The position numbers and the translations under genes were made by a program. The notes below the pieces were generated by a model. That model was not told the DNA's origin. It searched no databases and saw nothing but the letters and a program-made list of their open reading frames with translations. Shown one piece after another: positions 57,544 through 64,000 of a DNA stretch of 64,000 nt (position 1 is the first letter of the stretch; the number at the start of each line of letters is the position of its first letter). The stretch is from Girardinichthys multiradiatus (lineage: Eukaryota > Chordata > Actinopteri > Cyprinodontiformes > Goodeidae): assembly GCF_021462225.1 (NCBI RefSeq), contig NC_061800.1:682001-746000 (forward strand). The letters run 5' to 3'.

Positions 57544-58342
57544 GAACCCCCCCCTTAAGGGCGGATACCAGATGCCCACAATAGTCCAAACAAAAAGAAA
57601 ACAACCCGACCAGGGCGGGCGGTGCGGGTCTCGGTAGGAGGGCCAGAAACAAAAACAGAGTTCAGGCGGGTGACCAGGAGGTCCTCCCGAGCAGGCACAG
57701 ACTTCAGGCGGGCGACCAGGAGGTCGTCCCGAGCAGGCACAGAGTTCAGTCGGGCGACCAGGCCTGCACCAAAGATGTGGAGGCCGACTGAGCAGAGTAG
57801 AGGACTTCCCAGACACTCTGTGGAACTCCAGAGGCGTGGAACCTGGCGAACCCTCAGAGGCTGAAGAAGAGCCTGGCGAACCCTCAGAGGCCGAAGCAGA
57901 GCCTGGCGAACCCTCAGAGGCTGAAGCAGAGCCTGGCAAGCCCTCAGAGGCTGAAGCAGAGCCTGGCGAACCCTCAGCTCTGGGTTCAAAAGCCAGAACA
58001 AGGAAAAAACGTTCCTTAAACTCCTGCAGACTAGGAACAGGAGCTGAGGCGTCGGCCGGACCCTGAGTGGCGTGAGCAGGAGCGGAGGCGTCGCCGAGAC
58101 CCTCAGTGGCGTGAGCAGGGGCTGAGGCGTCGCTGAGACCCTCAGTGATGTGAGCAGGAGCTGAGGCGTCGGCCGGACCCTCAGTGATGTGAGCAGGAGC
58201 TGAGGCGTCGGCCGGACCCTCAGTGGCGTTTGCAGAGGCGTCGCCGGGGCCCCCGATGACTTGAGCCGGGGCGTCCCTCTTACGACGTCTTCTGCGCCGT
58301 TTGGAGGGGGTTGAGGCTGACTTAGGGTCAGGCCGTGGTGTG
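57544..58342 (-). mobile_element. Gypsy-like retroelement internal region, 3' part
   Basis: On the minus strand it ends with a polypurine tract (CTTAAGGGGGGGGGTTC at 57,544-57,560) directly followed by the LTR start TGTCATGATG at 57,543. Upstream it carries the 3' part of a coding region. The other side is joined to the middle of an LTR at about 58,343, so gag-pol and about 160 bp of LTR were deleted. No RT or integrase sequence remains. Confidence 0.8.
57560..58342 (-). pseudogene. Repeat-containing C-terminal coding part of the Gypsy-like element
   Basis: The minus frame is open through this region. From its N-terminal side it reads a basic KRRRRRRKRDAPAQV segment. Next come six 13-residue repeats of the type APAHITEGPADAS, encoded by 39-bp DNA units at 58,030-58,240. 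The link FKERFFLVLAFEPRAEG is followed by about five 10-residue repeats EGSPGSASAS (30-bp units, 57,845-57,975). A Pro/Cys-rich tail with three related CACSG-PP blocks (57,660-57,750) comes last. The low-complexity composition gives no catalytic domain; its role in the element is unknown. The 39-bp unit is the apparent ancestor of the 14.2-18.3 kb array. Confidence 0.7.
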
Positions 58343-58745
58343 TCAAGATCAAAAAGACAAAACTTGGTTTTATAACAAGACATGAGCATGAGAGCTAGAC
58401 ATGAGCATGAGAGTGAAAGATGTTTCCGCGAAGACTAACAGAATAGGTGTGAATATATGACGTGAAAACCAGGTGGAGTAAGGAGACAGATTAACTTGAA
58501 GCAGGTGAACTGAATAAACTTAACAGAACAGAACGTGACTGGAGCAAAACAGAGACTCTTGAACACAAACTAGAAAAACATGAAGCAAAAGCATAACCAG
58601 ATCCAAAAACCAAACTTGACAAAACATGAATAAGATGACAAAACAAAAGCATGACCAGGAAAATAAACAAACATGATTCAAAACTTGAACAGTGAAAAAC
58701 ATAAGGAAAAACCCCGAAACCAAAAACCAAACAACCCTACATCAT
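58343..58745 (-). repeat. Partial Gypsy-like family-2 LTR
   Basis: Matches 56,540-56,877 from GATCAAAAAGACAAAACTTG to CATCATGACA but lacks the first about 160 bp. Contains a small local duplication of AGACATGAGCATGAGAG (58,379 and 58,396). Followed by the same L2 sequence TAAAACCTTCC as unit 1. Confidence 0.88.
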
Positions 58746-58798
58746 GACATAAAACCTTCCTTTTTGAGAAATCTTATAGTTAGAGTGGCTTAGGTTAT

Positions 58799-59351
58799 TG
58801 TCAGAGACACACTCATAAACTCAGAGAAGGTATGCAATGAAGACACAAGTGAGTCAAAGTTATCTTTGGCTGCCAGGGAGAGACATACATTCTCTCAGAG
58901 GAGCTGCCCTGTGTCACAGCCTTTTATTAAAGAAAGGAAAAAAAACGCTCATGTTACAGCATCGTGGGTGTGGCTACACACAGTTTCACAAATACAAGTC
59001 CTACTGCATAAAACTGGTTCTGTCCAGATACTGATAAAGCACACACGTCCACATCTGGCATTCAAGGACACAGAGATTGGCTGGGGTGCGAACAGCCCTC
59101 TTCCCAGAACCCCCCCGTACACAAGTTCCATCTCAGTCTGCATAGCAACCACCCAAATGCAACTCTAAGACAAGATGACAATTTGTTTAATAGTTCATAA
59201 AAGTACTTTAAAATAAATGTGAATAGTATTCACACCACTTCTATCAAAGTTCACCAAACTAAATAAATGAAAATGTCTTTTAATGGTAAATCATATGGAT
59301 AAAGAACCGTTTTAAACTAAGCAAGATCATTTATGTACAAATCTTCCAACA
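58799..59351 (-). mobile_element. Solo LTR, third family, duplicated copy b
   Basis: A 553-bp copy of 56,927-57,479, including the flanking GTTAT duplications (58,794-58,798 and 59,352-59,356). It arose by segmental duplication and not by a second insertion, because the surrounding L2 and Gypsy LTR sequences are duplicated with it. Confidence 0.9.
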
Positions 59352-59584
59352 GTTATCCTGAGCTATCTCTGCAGTTATGCTGCTATAGGCTTCGGCTGCT
59401 GGAGGACATAATGACCACTTTCACCCTCTCTGGTACATTCTCATACTACTCTTTTCTCTTGCTCTCCATTGAAGATACACGTGTTTTCTCTCCCTTCCTC
59501 CCTCCCTGCTGGTCCCCGATTCCCTGCTTTTTGTCTGTGTTTTTCTCAGAGCCTCGTTTTGCATGTCCTCCAAACTTGTAAATT

Positions 59585-59731
59585 ATGGATTTGGTCAGCT
59601 GGACTCTCAACGTAATTGGTCAAACTTTTTCGATGGGAAGACAGGGTAAAGGAGACCCTTTTGTTCAGACAGGACATTCTTCTCTGGATACACTATGGAT
59701 TCTTGACAGCAGTGGAAGATTGTGTGCCTGA
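59585..59731 (+). CDS. Small open frame upstream of the membrane protein (48 aa)
   Basis: It starts MDLVSWTLNVIGQTFSMGRQ and ends at TGA 59,729-59,731, overlapping the beginning of the next frame (open from 59,722). The next frame is offset by one base, so a single-base indel could have split one longer protein of about 135 aa. I do not recognise the family, and expression is unknown. Confidence 0.4.
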   Translation: MDLVSWTLNVIGQTFSMGRQGKGDPFVQTGHSSLDTLWILDSSGRLCA

Positions 59732-59736
59732 CTACA

Positions 59737-60003
59737 ATGTCGGTCGCGGACGTAGAAAATGTGTACATATTTGGACTTTTGATAACAGGATTTCTGCTTT
59801 TTGGAGTTGGTGGTTACCTGGCTTATCGAGTGATTTGCAAAACGTGGGCGGCTGTTCAAAGCATTCCAAAGCTTCCTGCGATGTTAGATGGAGTCTGTAG
59901 AGCGATCAACACTCAGACTAAAATGTTAAGAGAGCAGAATCGCAAGCTGGACACGATTCTTAAACAGAATCACAGCCTGGCAGCAGTTGGACTCAGAGGT
60001 TAA
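59737..60003 (+). CDS. Small transmembrane plus coiled-coil protein (88 aa), family unknown
   Basis: ATG at 59,737 (MSVADVENVY) is preferred over the upstream in-frame GTG at 59,722. Residues about 10-30 (IFGLLITGFLLFGVGGYLAY) form one clear transmembrane helix. A soluble segment follows with KTWAAVQSIPKLPAMLDGVC and an amphipathic stretch (NTQTKMLREQNRKLDTILKQ) with heptad spacing of hydrophobics, as in a coiled coil. The protein ends SLAAVGLRG. There is no enzymatic motif. It lies inside the LINE-like element, so it may be its ORF1-like product, or a passenger. Function is unknown. Confidence 0.5.
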   Translation: MSVADVENVYIFGLLITGFLLFGVGGYLAYRVICKTWAAVQSIPKLPAMLDGVCRAINTQTKMLREQNRKLDTILKQNHSLAAVGLRG

Positions 60004-61796
60004 AAAATATAATCTTGGAGAAGTTGTACGCTCGAGATCTGCGGAAAGTACCAGAAATTTGGCTATTTGGATTTGCTATTGAGACATACTAGTAAAATTC
60101 TTAAGGTAGTTGGAAATTCACAACTGCCTGAACCATAACATTTATTGTTTTTCTAAATCTGGCGCCCCAATGTGGCCTTGGCAACTTCTGCTAACTGGCT
60201 ATCAACAAAATATCTCCTGGATGTTATATAAACATGACACTTTTCCCCGGCACTCCCCTACCAGCTGTGTGCTGATAGGACTATGCGGCCGATTGATAAA
60301 ACTTCCACCTCTCTTCTCAAGGACAATAGCGCTTCTATCTGTGTTGACAGTCTAATTCTTGCAAACACACTCAGACTTATACATTCGCACCCTCAAGATT
60401 CCACCGTACCCTTGCTAAATCTTTACTTATGTGTGTGTTGCTTACCCCTGCTGAGGATTTTTGTACTATTTCTGACTCTATTCTGCTCAGAATAAAGTGT
60501 GAAATATGATTGTTTTTTCTCCTATATTACCTTACCCAAATGTGTGATTTCATTACTTTTCATAGATTTTCAGATTTCTCAGGATTACCAGCAAAAGCCA
60601 ACTACTATTAGTATTTGAAAATTTGGACTAAACCTGTTTTTACACCAATGACCATAGATTATTAGATTTCTTAGAAGGATTGTATTACAACTATTTCATA
60701 CCAGGGAAAGCCAAACATTTTTAGTATTTGAATGTTTGGACCTAATCTATTTTATACCAGTGACTCAGCTTCTTTACTTAGACTTCAGAGAGTGCTTGTT
60801 ACTATTTGAATGACGGGACCACAACTGCCTCATACCAGGGACCTCTAGGATTAATATTATGATTTTTCTTCTAGCACAGGATGAATTCCTTACCACAGAG
60901 GACATAATAATCTAATTAGCTATATTAGAAAGATTGGATTAGAACCAGCCCTTACCAGTAAACTCCCAAGGATTATTAATGTCATTTGATTTGTTTTTCT
61001 GTGTTTGATTTTCTGTATCATTGTAATGTTTTTCCTCATGTACAGCACTTTGAGTGCCTTGTTGCTGAAAAGCACTATATAAATAAACTTGACCTGACTT
61101 GACTACTCTCCAGTCTTGCATTATTTGCTGTTATTTCAGCTTTTAACTTTATGTTCTCTCTCTTTTCTTTTCCTAGAAGCTACACCTGGCCTGACTCTGT
61201 GTCTACCTGTGACACCTTTCTGGAGAGGGGCATCGTTCAAGCTTCTGCTGGCAACAATTTAATGATCACCTTCTACCGATGATCCACATGGCCCTGTCTT
61301 TCAGTGTTTATCCCTTTCTCTCTCCTAGACATGGCAACTGACTGAGCTTCTACTGTGACTAACTGTATGTGCTCTCTTTCAGACTCTAACCTTGAAAACT
61401 GGCTCAGAGTTTATCTGTTCTTTCTTTCTAGATGAAACGACTAAAGGAGCTACATCCATTAACATTGACTTTTCCTTCCCATAGAAAGTACTCCTGGATC
61501 AGTTCTTCTTTGTTCTCTTTGTGTCTCTGCTCTGTTTTCTCAAACCTCCAGTCGGTCGTGGCAGATGGCCGCTCACACTGAGCCTGGTTCTGGTTCTGTT
61601 GGAGGTTTCTTCCTGTTAAAAGGGAGTTTTTCCTCTCCACTGTCGCTACATGCATGCTCAGTATGAGGGATTGCTGCAAAGTCAACACCAGTGACTGTCC
61701 ACTGTCTCTACATTCTCATCCAGGAGGAGTGAATGCTGCAAGTCACTGACTGGATGTAATCTGCTGGGTTTCCTTAAATAGAAAAACCTTTTAACC

Positions 61797-62182
61797 AGTC
61801 AGTCAGTCAGTCATTTTCTACCGCTTATTCCATAGTGGGTCGCGGGGGAGCTGGTGCCTATCTCCAGCAGTCTATGGGCGAGAGGCAGGGTACACCCTGG
61901 ACAGATCGCCAGACCATCGCAGGGCAACACACAAACAACCACGCACACACTCATTCATACACCTAAGGTCAATTTAGAGTGACCAATTAACCTACCAGGC
62001 ATGTCTTTGGACTGTGGGAGGAAGCCGGAGTACCCGGTGAGAACCCACGCATGCACGGGGAGAACATGCAAACTCCATGCAGAAAGACCCCAGGCCGGGA
62101 ATCGAACCCAGGACCTTCTTGCTGCAAGGCAACAGTGCTACCAACTGCGCCACCGTGCAGCCGGTGGCGCAGTTGGTAGCAC
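61797..62182 (-). mobile_element. tRNA-derived SINE with folded-back 5' end
   Basis: The minus strand reads from a tRNA-like head, GGTGGCGCAGTTGGTAGCAC, with box A-like TGGCGCAGTTGG and box B GGTTCGATTCC (about 62,095-62,106). The body contains GTTTGCATGTTCTCCCCGTG and CTTCCTCCCACAGTCCAAAG, and a (GACT)n-type tail at 61,797-61,815. The head is duplicated as an inverted repeat at 62,135-62,182. This family is abundant in percomorph fishes; I cannot name it reliably. The boxes are RNA polymerase III promoter elements. Confidence 0.75.
62135..62182. repeat. 20-bp perfect inverted repeat at the SINE head
   Basis: GTGCTACCAACTGCGCCACC, loop GTGCAGCC, GGTGGCGCAGTTGGTAGCAC. The arms are the first 20 bases of the SINE in opposite orientations. 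Confidence 0.92.
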
Positions 62183-62255
62183 CAATTCGGAAAAAAAACA
62201 AAAACTGAATGTGACTGCACTGTTACATAGTTAGGATTAATTGGCATGTACAGTA

Positions 62256-63865
62256 CAGGTCCTTCTCAAAATATTAGCATATTGTGATAAAGTTCATTAT
62301 TTTCCATAATGTAATGATGAAAATTTAACATTCATATATTTTAGATTCATTGCACACTAACTGAAATATTTCAGGTCTTTTATTGTCTTAATACAGATGA
62401 TTTTGGTATACAGCTCATGAAAACCCAAAATTCCTATCTAACAATATTAGCATATTTCATCTGACCAATAAAAGAAAAGTGTTTTTAATACAAAAAACGT
62501 CAACCTTCAAATAATCATGTACAGTTATGCACTCAATACTTGGTGGGGAATCCTTTTGCAGAAATGACTGCTTCCATGCGGCGTGGCATGGAGGCAATCA
62601 GCCTGTGGCACTGCTGAGGTCTTATGGAGGCCCAGGATGCTTCGATAGCGGCCTTTAGCTCATCCAGAGTGTTGGGTCTTGAGTCTCTCAACGTTCTCTT
62701 CACAATATCCCACAGATTCTCTATGGGGTTCAGGTCAGGAGAGTTGGCAGGCCAATTGAGCACAGTGATACCATGGTCAGTAAACCATTTACCAGTGGTT
62801 TTGGCACTGTGAGCAGGTGCCAGGTCGTGCTGAAAAATGAAATCTTCATCTCCATAAAGCTTTTCAGCAGATGGAAGCATGAAGTGGTCCAAAATCTCCT
62901 GATAGCTAGCTGCATTGACCCTGCCCTTGATAAAACACAGTGGACCAACACCAGCAGCTGACACGGCACCCCAGACCATCACTGACTGTGGGTACTTGAC
63001 ACTGGACTTCTGGCATTTTGGCATTTCCTTCTCCCCAGTCTTCCTCCAGACTCTGGCACCTTGATTTCCGAATGACATGCAGAATTTGCTTTCATCCGAA
63101 AAAAGTACTTTGGACCACTGAGCAACAGTCCAGTGCTGCTTCTCTGTAGCCCAGATCAGGCGCTTCTGCCGCTGTTTCTGGTTCAAAAGTGGCTTGACCT
63201 GGGGAATGCGGCACCTGTAGCCCATTTCCTGCACACGCCTGTGCACGGTGGCTCTGGATGTTTCCACTCCAGACTCAGTCCACTGCTTCCGCAGGTCCCC
63301 CAAGGTCTGGAATCGGCCCTTCTCCACAATCTTCCTCAGGGTCCGGTCACCTCTTCTCGTTGTGCAGCGTTTTCTGCCACACTTTTTCCTTCCCACAGAC
63401 TTCCCACTGAGGTGCCTTGATACAGCACTCTGGGAACAGCCTATTCGTTCAGAAATTTTTTTCTGTATCTTACCCTCTTGCTTGAGGGTGTCAATAGTGG
63501 CCTTCTGGACAGCAGTCAGGTCGGCAGTCTTACCCATGATTGGGGTTTTGAGTGATGAACCAGGCTGGGAGTTTTAAAGGCCTCAGGAATCTTTTGCAGG
63601 TATTTAGAGTTAATTCGTTGATTCAGATGATTAGGTTCATAGCTCGTTTAGAGACCCTTTTAATGATATGCTAATTTTGTGAGATAGGAATTTTGGGTTT
63701 TCATGAGCTGTATGCCAAAATCATCCGTATTAAGACAATAAAAGACCTGAAATATTTCAGTTAGTGTGCAAAGAATCTAAAATATATGAATGTTAAATTG
63801 TCATCATGACATTATGGAAAATAATTAACTTTATCACAATATGCTAATATTTTGATAAGGACCTG
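62256..63865 (-). mobile_element. Tc1-like family B, copy 3, apparently complete (1,610 bp)
   Basis: TA-flanked (62,254-62,255 and 63,866-63,867). Inverted terminal repeats of about 200 bp run from CAGGTCCTTCTCAAAATATT to the mirror end AATATTTTGATAAGGACCTG. It sits in the L2 UTR just before that LINE's terminal tail. It has an open transposase on the minus strand and differs from the broken copies at 9,492 and 18,340 by lacking their frameshifts. Confidence 0.96.
62533..63537 (-). CDS. Tc1-like transposase, intact DD34E (334 aa)
   Basis: This is a cut-and-paste transposase of normal length for Tc1-like enzymes, acting in the nucleus on the ends of its own element and integrating at TA. It starts MGKTADLTAVQKATIDTLKQ, in the same context as the other family-B copies. 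Residues about 5-60 form the first helix-turn-helix (KISERIGCSQSAVSRHLSG). A basic GRKKCGRKRCTTRR linker and a second helix-turn-helix (about 70-115) follow. Catalytic residues: Asp in FSDESKFCMSF, Asp in FQHDLAPAHSAK, Glu in SPDLNPIENLW. The C-terminus is ISAKGFPTKY. Compared with copies 1 and 2, it has GKIQKK for GKTQKE, which could affect DNA binding. No frame breaks were seen, so activity is possible but untested. Confidence 0.93.
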   Translation of the reverse strand: MGKTADLTAVQKATIDTLKQEGKIQKKISERIGCSQSAVSRHLSGKSVGRKKCGRKRCTTRRGDRTLRKIVEKGRFQTLGDLRKQWTESGVETSRATVHRRVQEMGYRCRIPQVKPLLNQKQRQKRLIWATEKQHWTVAQWSKVLFSDESKFCMSFGNQGARVWRKTGEKEMPKCQKSSVKYPQSVMVWGAVSAAGVGPLCFIKGRVNAASYQEILDHFMLPSAEKLYGDEDFIFQHDLAPAHSAKTTGKWFTDHGITVLNWPANSPDLNPIENLWDIVKRTLRDSRPNTLDELKAAIEASWASIRPQQCHRLIASMPRRMEAVISAKGFPTKY

Positions 63866-63867
63866 TA

Positions 63868-63980
63868 TGTACCTGACTTAAAATCTGTATGATTTGATTG
63901 AATTGACTTTGTAAAATGCCTTGAGATGACATGTGTTGTGAATTGGTGCTATATAAACAAAATTGAATTGAATTGAATTG
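63868..63980 (+). repeat. L2/Maui-like LINE terminal tail
   Basis: GAATTGACTTTGTAAAATGC, TTGAGATGACATGTGTTGTG, TTGGTGCTATATAAACAAAA, then ATTG/AATTG repeats. This is the conserved 3' tail of the LINE whose upstream UTR ends near 62,255. The Tc1-like copy 3 separates the two. Confidence 0.88.
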
Positions 63981-64000
63981 GCACGCACGACTGCACTGCA

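Larger units (their letters stand above)
57491..59357 (+). repeat. Second unit of a tandem duplication (1.87 kb)
   Basis: The sequence 58,746-59,357 repeats 56,878-57,489 base for base apart from about three substitutions over 612 bp (for example GAT/CAT in CACTGATAAAC and CACTCATAAAC). The duplicated copy begins inside the Gypsy-like LTR at AACATAAGG (57,492), joined directly to the L2 base reached at 57,490. The second unit retains Gypsy internal sequence that the first unit lacks. Confidence 0.88.
59453..61101 (+). mobile_element. Unclassified 1.65-kb LINE-like non-autonomous element
   Basis: Inserted in the L2 UTR with an 8-bp target duplication ACTACTCT (59,445-59,452 and 61,102-61,109). 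The 3' end (TACAGCACTTTGAGTGCCTT, then AAGCACTATATAAATAAACT and TTGACCTGACTTG) has the stem-loop plus short-repeat tail typical of L2-type LINEs and SINEs. No RT is encoded. The 5' half carries a small open frame for a membrane/coiled-coil protein. The 3' half (60,560-60,960) has degenerate repeats of about 100 bp around the motif CATACCAGGGA. It may be an internally deleted LINE or a new non-autonomous family. Confidence 0.65.
56049..63980 (+). mobile_element. L2/Maui-like LINE 3' end, dispersed by later insertions
   Basis: Segments of one LINE occur in consensus order. They are the ORF2 C-terminus (56,049-56,388 and 56,883-56,926), a UTR piece (57,485-57,490, duplicated at 59,357), and UTR 59,357-59,452. 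They continue with UTR 61,102-61,796 (containing CTGGTTCTGGTTCTGTTGGA and ATGCATGCTCAGTATGAGGG), about 62,183-62,255 and the terminal tail 63,868-63,980 (TTGAGATGACATGTGTTGTG, then ATTGAATTGAATTG). Inserted between them are two solo LTRs, a tandem duplication, a LINE-like element, a SINE and a Tc1-like element. The 5' part is truncated at the DIRS junction. Confidence 0.85.

Noticed and set aside
57836..58066. Plus-strand acidic frame of repeated EPGEPSEAEA
   Set aside because: It is the antisense of the EGSPGSASAS repeat in the Gypsy-like coding region, whose orientation is fixed by the polypurine tract and LTR.
56840..59280. Short paired frames (about 60-100 codons) repeated at 57.0 and 58.9 kb
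   Set aside because: They arise from the duplicated solo LTR and from the Gypsy LTR; the repetition reflects the segmental duplication and not a gene pair.
62090..62160. A tRNA gene
   Set aside because: Box A and box B are present but belong to the head of a SINE; the cloverleaf is incomplete and SINE body sequence follows.

Overview
This window is vertebrate, almost certainly teleost fish, genomic DNA that consists mainly of stacked transposable elements. The evidence is the mix of elements: Rex3 (RTE clade), Rex1/Babar-like and L2/Maui-like LINEs, at least five Tc1-like families, a DIRS-type tyrosine-recombinase retrotransposon, Gypsy-like solo LTRs, a tRNA-derived SINE and a fish-type endogenous retrovirus (ERV). 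No bacterial-style gene organisation is present. No complete host gene was found. The best host candidate is one signal-peptide first exon on the minus strand at 46.9 kb.

Layout. 0-0.7 kb: antisense Rex3 scrap joined to a 13-bp/78-bp minisatellite. 0.7-4.9 kb: mostly unassigned, with an internally deleted Tc1-like element and an L2-type tail. 4.96-13.47 kb: a decayed ERV (LTR, His-type primer site, pol remnants, env remnants, truncated 3' LTR). Its integrase is split by one Tc1-like element (family A), which is itself split by a second (family B). 14.2-18.25 kb: about 100 copies of a 39-bp minisatellite, apparently expanded from the coding repeat of a Gypsy-like retroelement also present at 58 kb. 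18.3-21.6 kb: two more Tc1-like elements. 23.2 kb: a broken 5' exon of an unidentified protein. 26.9-29.4 kb: a Rex3 copy with a 13-bp target duplication and an inverted 5' end (twin priming). 30.7-37.8 kb: an old Tc1-like element, two solo LTRs with perfect 5-bp target duplications, and an unclassified element with about 300-bp terminal inverted repeats carrying a Rex1-like insertion. 37.8-47.8 kb: largely single-copy non-coding DNA with the candidate first exon. 47.97-49.33 kb: the 3' end of a second copy of the same ERV, antisense. 49.3-56.05 kb: a Rex3 scrap, then a DIRS-like element split by an antisense Rex1-like LINE. 56.05-63.98 kb: one L2/Maui-like LINE 3' end scattered over 8 kb by a Gypsy LTR, a second solo LTR, a 1.87-kb tandem duplication, a 1.65-kb LINE-like element coding a small membrane/coiled-coil protein, a SINE and an intact Tc1-like element.

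How the parts relate. Almost every protein-coding stretch is mobile-element derived and broken. The exception is the family-B Tc1-like transposase at 62.5-63.5 kb (334 aa, DD34E residues present, long terminal inverted repeats, TA target site). It is a plausible source enzyme for the defective family-B copies at 6.4, 9.5 and 18.3 kb. Insertion order can be read directly from the nesting and target-site duplications. Family names rest on recalled family features and need a repeat-library search to confirm.
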